A stretch of DNA of 23,229 bases, from assembly GCA_964635845.1 (NCBI GenBank), contig CAZWNO010000065.1, forward strand, positions 1-23,229. Reading direction: 5' to 3'. Origin of the DNA: SZUA-365 sp964635845. Its GTDB lineage: Bacteria > Bacteroidota > Ignavibacteria > SZUA-365. Shown in pieces: positions 7,560 to 15,823 of this stretch (positions are counted from its first letter, which is position 1; every line of letters begins with the position of its first letter). The notes under the pieces were generated by a model. That model saw only the letters and a program-made list of their open reading frames with translations, made no database searches and had not been told where the DNA came from. The position numbers and the translations under genes were made by a program.

Positions 7560-7630
7560 TGCCACGTGTCCCTGCCAGCCTGATGTTTGCGCCCCGCGGA
7601 CGACTCTCGTGACCAGCCATACGATGTGAT

Positions 7631-10600
7631 ATGAAACGAATCGCGACGACACTCCTTCTCACCCTGTGCTTTCTCTCGATGCTGCATGCCGCTCCGGTCG
7701 ACCGCGGACGCGCGGAGCGCGCGGCCGTCAACTGGATGCTCTCACGCGGAGGCGGCGAGTACGCAACGCTCTCCGTCGCCGCGGTGTATCCTTTCGCCCG
7801 CAGCGGGGTGACGACGCACTATATCGTGAACCTCTCGCCGCGGGGTTTCGTGATCGTCGCCGGCGACGACATCGCGGTGCCGGTGCTGATGTACGCCGCG
7901 GAGGGGCGCTACGACGGCGCCTTCCTCCCGCCCGCACTCACCGAGATGCTCGAGCTGTTCGCGGATGATCTCGCACAGGATATCACTGACGGAGTTCCCC
8001 AGCCCGATCCGGTCGGCGTTCTGTGGAAGGAATTGATGCGTGATCCCGCGGAGGGAGGCGCGTATTTCGGAGGAGGAGGTGGGAATACCATCGCGGCCGT
8101 CTCTCCGCTGATCGCGGCGACATGGAATCAGACAACACCCTACAATCAGGATTGTCCCGCGACACCTTCAGGCGGCAGCGGCGGACATACATACGTCGGA
8201 TGCGTCGCCACGGCCATGGCGATGGTCATGCATTTCTGGGGACATCCCGCGACCGGCGTCGGCAGCCACAGTTACACCCATCCGACGTACGGAGTGCAGA
8301 GCGCGGACTTCGGCGCGACGACCTATGCGTGGTCGTCCATGCCCAACAGCATCAATGCATCCAGTCCCGCCGCGGCTAAAGCCGCCATCGCCCAGTTGAG
8401 CTACCATTGCGGCGTGTCGGTGAACATGGATTATTCGCCCACCGGTTCCGGCGCCTCGACCGACGATGCGCGCGATGCACTGGTGAATCATTTCCGTTAC
8501 AAATCGTCGGCGCAGTATCGCTCGCGCGCCAGCTACACGACCTCGGCATGGAATTCCCTGCTCGTTGGGGAGTTGAATGCAGGACGACCCGTCATGTACC
8601 GAGGCTCGGCACAGAACGGGTCGGGCGGACATGCCTTCATCGTCGACGGATTTTCCGGAACGAATTATTTCCACATGAATTTCGGCTGGGGTGGGTCGTA
8701 CAACGGCTACTTCTATCTCGCCGACATCACACCAGGCTCCAACAACTTCAACTACTGGCAGGGAATGATCACGGGGATCGAGCCTGTCGCGAATGTCGCG
8801 CCGACGTTGCTCGCCCCCGCGAATCTTGCGTCGAATGTCTGCGTCACACCGACACTGAGCTGGAACAGCGTTCCGGCGGCGACCTCCTACCAGCTGCAGG
8901 TAAGCACCAGCACCGCATTCACCAGCACGCTGTACGACAATGCGGGACTGACCTCGACCGGCGTCACACTCCCAGCACTCACTCGCGGGCAGACCTACTT
9001 CTGGCGCGTCAACGCGTCAGGTCCCGGAGGGACCAGCCCGTGGTCCTCTGTCTGGAGTTTCGGAACGCGAGCCGTTACCATCACCGCAGGGGGACCAACG
9101 ACTTTCTGTGACGGAGGCAGCGTGCAGCTGAATGGCAGCGCGTCATCAGGCGTCACCTATATGTGGTCGAGAGATGGCAACCCGATTCCGGGAGCGACGC
9201 AACCGTCGTACGTCGCCACGCAGTCCGGCGGTTACACATTCACAGTCATCGACAATGGCTGTCCGACGTCATCCGATCCCATGGTCGTCATCGCGAAACC
9301 GCTGCCGCTGGCGGAGATCCTGACGCCGCCCGGCACGGAGATCTGCCAGGGACAGAGCGCGGCCCTGTCCGCGGTGCAGTCCGGCGGATGGACGTACCAG
9401 TGGAGGAAGGACGGGAACGATATTTCCGGAGCGACTTCTCCGAATATCTCGGTCACGGAGAGCGGGCTCTTCGACGTCGTCGTCACGTCCTCCGGCTGCA
9501 GCAGCATATCCGCGCCCGTATCCATCTCCGTTTATCCTTCCGATCCCGACGACTTCGTATGGACCGGATCCGTGAGCACTGACTGGTCCACCACCGGGAA
9601 CTGGAATTCGCCCTGCGCCATACCGGGCTCCGGCGATCATGTGACCATTCCCGCCGGCACACCGCCGCCGGCTTCGATTCCAATGCTCTCGCTCGGCAGC
9701 CTGACGGTCAACAACGCCGCCGGCGTTCGCCTCGGCGGGACAGTGATGATCGAGGAAACACTCGTGCTGCAGAACGGCAGCCTGTCGCTCGGCGATCACG
9801 ACCTCGTCATTGCCGCCAACGGTTCGATCGCGGGCGCCTCGGCATCGCGCCATATCATCACGGACGGTGCCGGCGCGCTGCAGCAGCTCAACATCGGGAG
9901 CGCGGGACGCGCGGGAGCGATCCTCTTCCCCGTCGGGGCGGAGGCGGGCAGCTACACGCCGCTGACGATCGGCAATGCCGCGGCCGGCAACAGCTTCGGA
10001 GTGCGTGTCAGCAATGAAGTCCTGAGCAACGGCAGCTTCGGCACTCCCATCGCCACGGGTGTCGTCGACCGTACCTGGCATATCAGCGCCGGGACGGGAC
10101 AATCCGGCGTCACTCTCATCTTCGCCTGGACCCAGGCGGAAGAACTGCCCGGATTCGAACGCGCGCAGTGCTTCGTCTCCCGGAACGACGCGGGAATGGA
10201 CTGGGAGCCCCTGCAGGCTCCGGGAGCGGCGCAAAGCAGCGGAATGCTGGCGCGCATGATCAGCGATGTGACCACGTTCTCCGCCCTCGGCCTGCCTTTC
10301 GCGATCGGCAGCGGCGGAACGCTGTACCCTGTCGAACTCACATCCTTCGACGCGTCCCTGGTAAACGGACATGCGCAACTGCGATGGACGACGGTCAACG
10401 AGGTCAACAGCTTCGGCTTCCGCGTGCAGAAGCGGAATGCCGGAACATCCGCATGGACGGATGCGGGATTCGTTCCCGCCGCGGACGGGACGGCGGAATC
10501 GTACTTCTATGAATGGACAGACACGCAGGCGCTGGAAAGTCTCACGGAGTACCGCCTCGCACAGACCGACCTCGACGGCAGCGTGCAGCATTCCGCCATC

Positions 10601-10897
10601 CTTGCCGTCGGCGCCCCGGAGATGCAGTCGTTGCAGCTCGGGAGTGTGTACCCGCAGCCCCTCGTGCAGGGACGACACGGCAGTGTGATCGTCGCGTCCG
10701 GTGCGGACGGCGCCGTCAGCCTGACGCTGCACGACGCGCTGGGACGCCTGCGCTTCACCGCATTCGAGGGTCGACTCGAGGCGGGAGCTTCGCGAATGGT
10801 GGACCTGCCGACGACAGGTCTTCAGCCGGGCGTGTACTTCCTCCGCCTCGAAGGCGCCTCCGGCACACAGGTGCGGAAGCTGACGATCGCACGGTGA
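7631..10897 (+). CDS. Secreted C10-family cysteine peptidase with FN3, Ig-like and T9SS sorting domains
   Basis: A 1088-aa exported peptidase. Residues 1-20 are a signal peptide ending HAA. Residues 22 to about 150 resemble the Spi/C10 propeptide (FVIVAGDD...PVLMY). The catalytic domain, about 155-385, has the nucleophile in VGCVATAM (C191), the general base in GGHAFIVDG (H334) and the NFGWGG motif (350-355), as in streptopain-like C10 peptidases. A fibronectin-III-like domain follows (about 389-480). Two tandem Ig-like domains carry cysteine pairs C493/C544 and C572/C623, both 51 apart and 79 residues offset. After a strand-rich region (640-890), the segment PVELTSFDA at 900 leads to a T9SS sorting domain from about 1005 (VYPQP, ending in TIAR). 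Known T9SS cargo with such tails is released or anchored at the cell surface. Own promoter and own terminator. Confidence 0.93.
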   Translation: MKRIATTLLLTLCFLSMLHAAPVDRGRAERAAVNWMLSRGGGEYATLSVAAVYPFARSGVTTHYIVNLSPRGFVIVAGDDIAVPVLMYAAEGRYDGAFLPPALTEMLELFADDLAQDITDGVPQPDPVGVLWKELMRDPAEGGAYFGGGGGNTIAAVSPLIAATWNQTTPYNQDCPATPSGGSGGHTYVGCVATAMAMVMHFWGHPATGVGSHSYTHPTYGVQSADFGATTYAWSSMPNSINASSPAAAKAAIAQLSYHCGVSVNMDYSPTGSGASTDDARDALVNHFRYKSSAQYRSRASYTTSAWNSLLVGELNAGRPVMYRGSAQNGSGGHAFIVDGFSGTNYFHMNFGWGGSYNGYFYLADITPGSNNFNYWQGMITGIEPVANVAPTLLAPANLASNVCVTPTLSWNSVPAATSYQLQVSTSTAFTSTLYDNAGLTSTGVTLPALTRGQTYFWRVNASGPGGTSPWSSVWSFGTRAVTITAGGPTTFCDGGSVQLNGSASSGVTYMWSRDGNPIPGATQPSYVATQSGGYTFTVIDNGCPTSSDPMVVIAKPLPLAEILTPPGTEICQGQSAALSAVQSGGWTYQWRKDGNDISGATSPNISVTESGLFDVVVTSSGCSSISAPVSISVYPSDPDDFVWTGSVSTDWSTTGNWNSPCAIPGSGDHVTIPAGTPPPASIPMLSLGSLTVNNAAGVRLGGTVMIEETLVLQNGSLSLGDHDLVIAANGSIAGASASRHIITDGAGALQQLNIGSAGRAGAILFPVGAEAGSYTPLTIGNAAAGNSFGVRVSNEVLSNGSFGTPIATGVVDRTWHISAGTGQSGVTLIFAWTQAEELPGFERAQCFVSRNDAGMDWEPLQAPGAAQSSGMLARMISDVTTFSALGLPFAIGSGGTLYPVELTSFDASLVNGHAQLRWTTVNEVNSFGFRVQKRNAGTSAWTDAGFVPAADGTAESYFYEWTDTQALESLTEYRLAQTDLDGSVQHSAILAVGAPEMQSLQLGSVYPQPLVQGRHGSVIVASGADGAVSLTLHDALGRLRFTAFEGRLEAGASRMVDLPTTGLQPGVYFLRLEGASGTQVRKLTIAR

Positions 10898-10917
10898 TCG
10901 CGTGTAAGGGAATTTCA

Positions 10918-10946
10918 AACGCCCCGGTGCGATGCGCCGGGGCGTT
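10918..10946 (+). terminator. Stem-loop terminator after the C10 peptidase gene
   Basis: AACGCCCCGG at 10918-10927 pairs perfectly with 10937-10946, a GC-rich 10-bp stem with a 9-base loop, starting 20 bp after the stop codon. Only a short T-rich tail (CTGTTT) follows at some distance, so it is a strong hairpin but not a textbook intrinsic terminator. Confidence 0.7.
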
Positions 10947-11061
10947 ACGCTGTTTCCGCGAAGCCGGAGCAGTGCGACGGTCGATCACAAAAGACTTCCA
11001 GATCATACTTGATTTCCACGCAGCCGACAGGACGGAAGCTCACACGCGAAACCGACGGACG

Positions 11062-11101
11062 AAGGTTTTTGCCGGCGAGACCGCCCGTGCGCAAGGTTTT
11101 T
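11062..11101 (+). promoter_or_regulatory. Direct repeat AAGGTTTTT upstream of the debranching gene
   Basis: The 9-mer AAGGTTTTT occurs at 11062-11070 and again at 11093-11101, exactly 31 bp apart (about three helical turns), within 90 bp of the start codon. A TACATTG at 11116-11122, resembling the Bacteroidetes -7 element, lies just downstream. Two half-sites on one face of the helix upstream of a promoter would suit an activator. The rest of the 10947-11147 spacer holds no gene I can support. Confidence 0.3.
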
Positions 11102-11147
11102 CCGACAGGTCTGCCTACATTGCCGTGTGCACATCAACCGGTGAAAT

Positions 11148-14129
11148 ATGCGAGCCTTCTGTCTTCTTTCGCTGACGATCGCGGCGGTTTCGGCCATTGC
11201 CACGGCGCAGGTGCCGACATACCGGATCGCTCCCGGCTCCGAGCCGCGGCTGTTCTGTTACACCAACAGGCAGGCGGCGTTTTATGCCGGCGTGCTGAAC
11301 GGCGGGAATGCCAGCGGATTCCATGGCATCACACAGGAGAAACAGAAACTCTTCGAGGATTACTGGATTCGGCTCGGGGACCAGCTGCTCGATCGGCGCA
11401 CGGCGGAGATCGAAGCGACGCCCACCGGATTCCGCCGGCGCTATCCCCTGCACAATACGGTGGAAGAGGTCTATTTTTCCGATTCCCTGACGCTGCTGAG
11501 CGTGATGGTCAGCAGCGAATACCGCGGCGGCGTGAGGATCTACCCGGCCATGTCCACATGGTGGGTGGACGCCGTGCAGTCGAAGCACGGGGGCATTTTT
11601 CGCGTCGCCAAGTCGGGACTGCAGGGCGCGGTCGCCGTCAGCGGACTCGCGGGAGACTGGGAAATCCTGCGTCCGCATGAACTGGAGCCGTTCACGAATC
11701 CCGCGCCCATGCATCTGCCGCTCTGCTTTCACGGACAGAGTCTCGGAACCTTCTCGTTTACGGTCGAATTCCTGATAGCGGGCTTTCCTCCCCGGAACAG
11801 GGATATCTCCAGCCTCCAGCGGCTGCGGCTGCGGCGCGAGCAGCGCATCGAGGCACTGCTTGCCGAAACGGATTTCTCCTGCGGCGACGCCGCCACGACC
11901 GAGGCGTTCCGCTGGATCGCCGCATCCATGAACGCGCTTGTGATGCGGCAGAACACCATCGGAATCTATGCCGGCCTCCCATGGTTCGACGATTACTGGG
12001 GACGCGACACGTTCATTTCACTGCCGGGCGCGCTGCTCGTCACCGGACGTTTCGAAACGGCACGGGAAGTACTGCGGACTTTCCTGCGGTACATGGACAA
12101 GGATACGACGTCGGCGACTTACGGACGCATTCCCAACCGCGTGCAGCCGCGCGATGTCATCTACAATACCGTCGACGGCACGCCGTGGATGGTCATTCAG
12201 GCCTGGCAGTACTATCGGTACTCCGGAGACCGCGCGTTCATCCGCGAGATCTACCTGGACGTCGAACGAACAATCTCAGGCGCGCTCAGGCATGTGGACG
12301 AGAACTTCCTGCTCACGCATGGCGATGCGGAAACATGGATGGACGCCGTCGGTCCCGACGGACCCTGGTCACCCCGGGGAGACCGGGCGCTTGAGATCCA
12401 GGCGCTGTGGTACGCCCAGCTCCGCGCGGCCGAAAATATGGCCATGCTGCTGGGCGACGCCTCGCGCGCCACGGGATGGCGTCACTTCGCCGACAAGGTG
12501 CGGGATTCCGTTCATCGCCTCTTCATCGACGCGGACAGGAAACACGTTCACGACCATCTCAACGTCGACGGCAGCCGCGACCTGCAGCTCCGTCCCAATT
12601 TCCTTTTCCCCCTGACTATCCCCGGATCCGACATCCTCGACGGCATCGCCGACAGCGTTCTTCATGCGATGATGCAGCGCGTGTTCTCTGAAACGGTCTT
12701 TCCCTACGGCGTCGCGTCGCTGTCGCAGGAAGACAGCAATTTCCATCCCTGGCACGAGGCGCCGCGTTTCTATCCGAAGGATGCCGCATACCACAACGGC
12801 ACGGTATGGACCTGGTTGACCGGTCCCGCGGTGACCGCGCTTGCGCGCCGGGGGCTGCAGGATTCCGCCTGGATACTGACGCGTTCCCTGCAGCGGCTCG
12901 CGATGAATACCGGAGCGGTTGGTACGATTCCGGAATGCACCGATGCCCTGCCCCACGACGGGGAGCAATTCCCGCGCTGGTCCGGCACATTCTCGCAGGC
13001 CTGGAGCAACGCGGAATATCTGCGCAACTGGTATCAGGACTATCTGGGCGTCACACCGGAATGGGGCGACGACGGCATTCCGGTTTTCCGTCTCGCTCCG
13101 TCGCTCCCTGCCGTCCTCCTCGCACAGTCCGGTGATTCCGTCGCCGCGAACCTGCGCATCGGAAGTGCACGCCTCCGTCTCGTGTACAGGAATGTCGATG
13201 GCGAACGCGTCGTGCAGCTTCGGCATCTGAGCGGTTCCACCCCTGTCCGTATCGCTCTCGGAGCCGCCGCCGCAAGGGCTGCCACTGACGCTCAGGCCGC
13301 CGGCGGTGTCTTGGCGCCGTCGCTGCTCGAGCCCGGCGACGGCATGCGGCTGGCATATCCTGTTCCTTCCGCGCATGCGGCGATCGCCGATACTCTCCCG
13401 CTGTTCGCCGTGTCCCGCGGCACTGACAGTGTGCTCACGGTGCAGTCTCCGCCCTGGCCGCAGGTCGATGGCGCCGTCGCGACGCGCCGCGGCGATGCCG
13501 CGCCGGAACTCTGCTCCGCCTTCGATCCCGAGGGTGACGATCGCGGAGCCGATGGTTCGCACAGCTATCCGGCGAACGCGCCGTTCATTCCCGGCATCGC
13601 GGACATCCGCCATTTCGATGTGCGCAGCGACGATGAGCTGGTGTATTTCACGGTCCGGCTGCGTGCGCTCTCGCAGCCGGGGTGGCATCCCGAATACGGC
13701 TTTCAGCTCACGATGCTCGCGATAGCCATCGACCAGTCGCATGACGCGTCGAAGCAGGCGCGTGAGGTGGGGTATGGTTCAGGTTTCGCTTTCCCCGCGG
13801 GCACAGGTTTTGATCGCCTGATCCTCGTCGGCGGAGGCGTGCGCGTCGTCGACGGGAACGGTGGAGTCCTGTGCGAATTCATCCCCGAGAAACTCGCGGA
13901 CGCCTTCGGGGATCCTTCCGACGCCACGATCCGCTTCGCGATTCCGCGCGAATGTCTCGGCGGCGGCTACAATCACTGGCAGTACACGGTGATCAGCGGA
14001 CTGCAGGACGACCACGGCGGCGCCGGCATCGGAGAGTTCCGTGCCGTGCTCCCTCACGCGACGGAGTGGAACGGCGGCGGCGGCTCCGGCATGAACTGGT
14101 ACGATGTCCTGCGTTGTCCGGAACACTGA
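11148..14129 (+). CDS. Exported amylo-alpha-1,6-glucosidase (debranching enzyme) with Glucodextran_C-like domain
   Basis: A 993-aa enzyme. Residues 1-20 are a signal peptide ending ATA|Q, so it acts in the periplasm or outside. Residues about 25-240 are a beta-rich N-terminal domain like those of bacterial glycogen debranching enzymes. The (alpha/alpha)6 catalytic domain (about 245-650) shows GLPWFDDYWGRDTF (276-289), YHNGTVW (548-554) and QAW (617-619), characteristic of the GH133/GDE_C family, which hydrolyses alpha-1,6-linked glucose stubs on branched alpha-glucans. The C-terminus (about 780-990, with DPEGDD at 793-798 and a later PGWHPEYGFQ) resembles the Glucodextran_C module of glucodextranases and amylopullulanases, probably for polysaccharide or surface binding. 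It lacks a T9SS tail. Most debranching enzymes are cytoplasmic. Substrate and activity are inferred from family; it fits with the maltodextrin-type importers upstream. Confidence 0.88.
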   Translation: MRAFCLLSLTIAAVSAIATAQVPTYRIAPGSEPRLFCYTNRQAAFYAGVLNGGNASGFHGITQEKQKLFEDYWIRLGDQLLDRRTAEIEATPTGFRRRYPLHNTVEEVYFSDSLTLLSVMVSSEYRGGVRIYPAMSTWWVDAVQSKHGGIFRVAKSGLQGAVAVSGLAGDWEILRPHELEPFTNPAPMHLPLCFHGQSLGTFSFTVEFLIAGFPPRNRDISSLQRLRLRREQRIEALLAETDFSCGDAATTEAFRWIAASMNALVMRQNTIGIYAGLPWFDDYWGRDTFISLPGALLVTGRFETAREVLRTFLRYMDKDTTSATYGRIPNRVQPRDVIYNTVDGTPWMVIQAWQYYRYSGDRAFIREIYLDVERTISGALRHVDENFLLTHGDAETWMDAVGPDGPWSPRGDRALEIQALWYAQLRAAENMAMLLGDASRATGWRHFADKVRDSVHRLFIDADRKHVHDHLNVDGSRDLQLRPNFLFPLTIPGSDILDGIADSVLHAMMQRVFSETVFPYGVASLSQEDSNFHPWHEAPRFYPKDAAYHNGTVWTWLTGPAVTALARRGLQDSAWILTRSLQRLAMNTGAVGTIPECTDALPHDGEQFPRWSGTFSQAWSNAEYLRNWYQDYLGVTPEWGDDGIPVFRLAPSLPAVLLAQSGDSVAANLRIGSARLRLVYRNVDGERVVQLRHLSGSTPVRIALGAAAARAATDAQAAGGVLAPSLLEPGDGMRLAYPVPSAHAAIADTLPLFAVSRGTDSVLTVQSPPWPQVDGAVATRRGDAAPELCSAFDPEGDDRGADGSHSYPANAPFIPGIADIRHFDVRSDDELVYFTVRLRALSQPGWHPEYGFQLTMLAIAIDQSHDASKQAREVGYGSGFAFPAGTGFDRLILVGGGVRVVDGNGGVLCEFIPEKLADAFGDPSDATIRFAIPRECLGGGYNHWQYTVISGLQDDHGGAGIGEFRAVLPHATEWNGGGGSGMNWYDVLRCPEH

Positions 14130-14170
14130 GTCTTTCCATGATTCCGCTTGCCGAGCGAGATCATCGAGGT

Positions 14171-14188
14171 CCGCGCGCCGGCGCGCGG
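14171..14188. other. 18-bp perfect GC palindrome
   Basis: Bases 14171-14188 read identically on both strands (CCGCGCGCC then GGCGCGCGG). The palindrome lies 42 bp after the debranching gene and 34 bp before the -35 box of the stress-protein promoter. It has no T-run and no loop, so it is a poor terminator; an operator or chance in GC-rich DNA are both possible. Confidence 0.5.
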
Positions 14189-14221
14189 GACCCGCGCCTG
14201 TAACCGAGTGCGCTATTGGTA

Positions 14222-14249
14222 TTGACATCGAAGACAGGAATGCTATATT
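14222..14249 (+). promoter_or_regulatory. Promoter of the universal stress protein gene
   Basis: A perfect -35 TTGACA (14222-14227) and a -10 TATATT (14244-14249, five of six) are 16 bp apart, the best promoter in the window. Transcription would start near 14256, followed by the ribosome binding site AGGAG at 14269-14273, six bases before the ATG at 14280. Confidence 0.8.
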
Positions 14250-14279
14250 CCGGTATCCCCCACTGCACAGGAGCCAGGC

Positions 14280-14744
14280 ATGCCACAGATAACACGCATC
14301 GTGGTCCCGATCGATTTTTCGGAGTACTCGAAGCGGGCGTTTCGCTACGCGATCGATTTCGCGCAGACCTTCGGCGCGGAGATGATCCTGGTGTACGTGG
14401 TCGAACCCGTCATCTATCCCGCCGATTTCAGTTTCGGACAGGTGGCGCTTCCATCGTTGGAGCGGGAGCTGCACGACCGCAGCCTCGAACAGCTGAATCT
14501 GCTCATCAAGATGGAGATGCCCGAAGGTGTCAGCGCGCGTTGTGTCATCCGTTCGGGCAAACCGTTCGTCGAAATCATCCAAGTCGCGAAGGAGGAAAAC
14601 GCGGACCTGATCATCATCGCGACGCACGGTCATTCCGGCATCGAGCACGTGCTGTTCGGCAGCACCGCGGAAAAAGTCGTGCGGAAATCGCCCTGTCCCG
14701 TGCTCTCGCTGCGCAGCGCTGAACGCGAATTCGTGATGCCCTGA
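14280..14744 (+). CDS. Universal stress protein (UspA family)
   Basis: A 154-aa single-domain cytoplasmic Usp, normal length. The first strand and its nucleotide-contacting aspartate appear as IVVPIDFSEYS (D12). The C-terminal phosphate-binding loop reads ATHGHSG...FGST, matching the ATP-binding subgroup spacing (HG, nine residues, then GS). Family members bind ATP and protect against starvation or oxidative stress by an unclear mechanism. It has its own strong promoter and AGGAG site and is monocistronic; its stop codon directly abuts the stop of the convergent membrane-protein gene. Confidence 0.93.
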   Translation: MPQITRIVVPIDFSEYSKRAFRYAIDFAQTFGAEMILVYVVEPVIYPADFSFGQVALPSLERELHDRSLEQLNLLIKMEMPEGVSARCVIRSGKPFVEIIQVAKEENADLIIIATHGHSGIEHVLFGSTAEKVVRKSPCPVLSLRSAEREFVMP

Positions 14745-15107
14745 TCACTCGCCCGCGCTGCGTTCCGCCTTTGCGACGAGCAGATAGTAAATGAGGAATG
14801 CGAGTCCGCCTGCCGTGAAGATCAGCCCCGTGATCAGTTCTCCCTGGTGCACGCGCGCCCAGGCGAATCCCTGCAGGGGGATGCTGATCAGGAGGGAGAC
14901 GCCAATGAGCATGGCGGCCAATCCCCACTTCAGCGCCCCATAGCGGTTAGGCTTGCTGCGCGAACCGAAGAGGAACTTGAAGTTCTCATCGACCGTGCCT
15001 TTCTCCAGCGCAATCGTCCGCACCTTCTGCCGCCCGTCGAAAAATTTCCAGAGCACGGCGGCGATGCAGATGAACATGACGATCGGAACCAGCAATTCGG
15101 AATCCAT
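14745..15107 (-). CDS. Small membrane protein, DUF6249-like
   Basis: A 120-aa protein with three hydrophobic helices (about 5-22, 60-80 and 92-112) and a basic cytoplasmic stretch after the first (FFDGRQKVRTIALEKG). This layout, a first helix followed by a charged R/K-rich segment with an 'ALEKG'-like motif, resembles the DUF6249 family; such genes often lie beside ECF sigma factors in Bacteroidota. The start ATG at 15105-15107 has GAGGAG upstream. It is divergent from the ECF sigma gene at 15248 and so could be part of its regulon, though I cannot show that. Function unknown. Confidence 0.75.
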   Translation of the reverse strand: MDSELLVPIVMFICIAAVLWKFFDGRQKVRTIALEKGTVDENFKFLFGSRSKPNRYGALKWGLAAMLIGVSLLISIPLQGFAWARVHQGELITGLIFTAGGLAFLIYYLLVAKAERSAGE

Positions 15108-15171
15108 GACCTTCTCCTCGGAGATGGTGGTTGATGGTGTAACTGTTCCTTTGGACCGCGATGCCCATCCG

Positions 15172-15197
15172 CGGGTTTCACTTTTTTTTGAAACCCG
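15172..15197. other. Hairpin in the divergent spacer before the ECF sigma gene
   Basis: CGGGTTTCA (15172-15180) pairs perfectly with TGAAACCCG (15189-15197) around an 8-base pyrimidine loop of one C and seven T. It lies within the 140-bp spacer between the divergent DUF6249-like and sigma-factor genes, 50 bp before the sigma start. It is probably an operator or a 5'-leader hairpin rather than a terminator, since no upstream gene points into it. Confidence 0.6.
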
Positions 15198-15247
15198 GCA
15201 CGCTGGTATCCGGTCAAATGAATTGTGAAAGAAAAATCGCCGGCTGA

Positions 15248-15823
15248 ATGAAGGAAAGCGACCAGGACATCATCGGCCGCATCGCGGCGGGAGACCAGCG
15301 CGCGTACGCCGTTCTGCTGGAACGCTATCGCGGCAAGGTCATGACGCTGGCGCTGCGCATGCTCGGCCGCACAGAAGATGCGGAGGAGGCGGCGCAGGAC
15401 GCTTTCATTCGTGCATTCCGCAGCCTGCATCAATTCGAGAGGCGGGCGCAGTTCTCGACCTGGCTCTACCGCATCACGTACAACGTCTGCCTGACGCAGA
15501 TCGCGCGTCATCGTCCGCGGGCGCAATCCCTGGACGAATCAGGCGCGAACGAAATCGCGGACGAGAACGGCAGCGTCGAGACGGAAATGGTCGCGCAGGA
15601 ATTGCATACCGCGGTCGGCCGCGCGATCGGACAGCTCCGGCCTGAATATGCCGCCGTGATCACGCTGTTCTACCTGCATGAACAGTCGCACGAGGAAATC
15701 GGAGCGATCACCGGACTGCCGCCGGGCACGATCAAGAACCGCCTTCACCGCGCGCGGAACGACCTCCGGCGCATCCTCCGCCGACAGAACAGACATTCGA
15801 CAATCCTGCATACCGGAGCATGA
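15248..15823 (+). CDS. ECF (extracytoplasmic function) RNA polymerase sigma factor
   Basis: A 191-aa sigma-70 family regulator with only regions 2 and 4. Region 2 spans about 17-90, with the core-binding and -10-melting segments (RTEDAEEAAQDAFIRAFRSL, then FSTWLYRITYN). Region 4 spans about 118-175 with a helix-turn-helix (SHEEIGAITGLPPGTIKNRL) that reads the -35. It directs polymerase to a stress or envelope regulon. The ATG at 15248 has no clear Shine-Dalgarno. It overlaps the anti-sigma gene by 4 bp (ATGA), so the two are coupled and made in step. The target promoters are not known; a GGAAC at the right strand upstream of the DUF6249-like gene (15145-15149) is only suggestive. Confidence 0.95.
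   Translation: MKESDQDIIGRIAAGDQRAYAVLLERYRGKVMTLALRMLGRTEDAEEAAQDAFIRAFRSLHQFERRAQFSTWLYRITYNVCLTQIARHRPRAQSLDESGANEIADENGSVETEMVAQELHTAVGRAIGQLRPEYAAVITLFYLHEQSHEEIGAITGLPPGTIKNRLHRARNDLRRILRRQNRHSTILHTGA

Noticed and set aside
9269..10918. Minus-strand open frame (549 codons) under the C10 peptidase gene
   Set aside because: Low-complexity R/G/H/A-rich shadow of the coding strand; the plus-strand frame carries clear Ig and T9SS domains.
12369..13742. Minus-strand open frame (457 codons) under the debranching gene
   Set aside because: No recognisable domain, and the sense strand is a full catalytic domain; the open frame is explained by GC-rich third positions.
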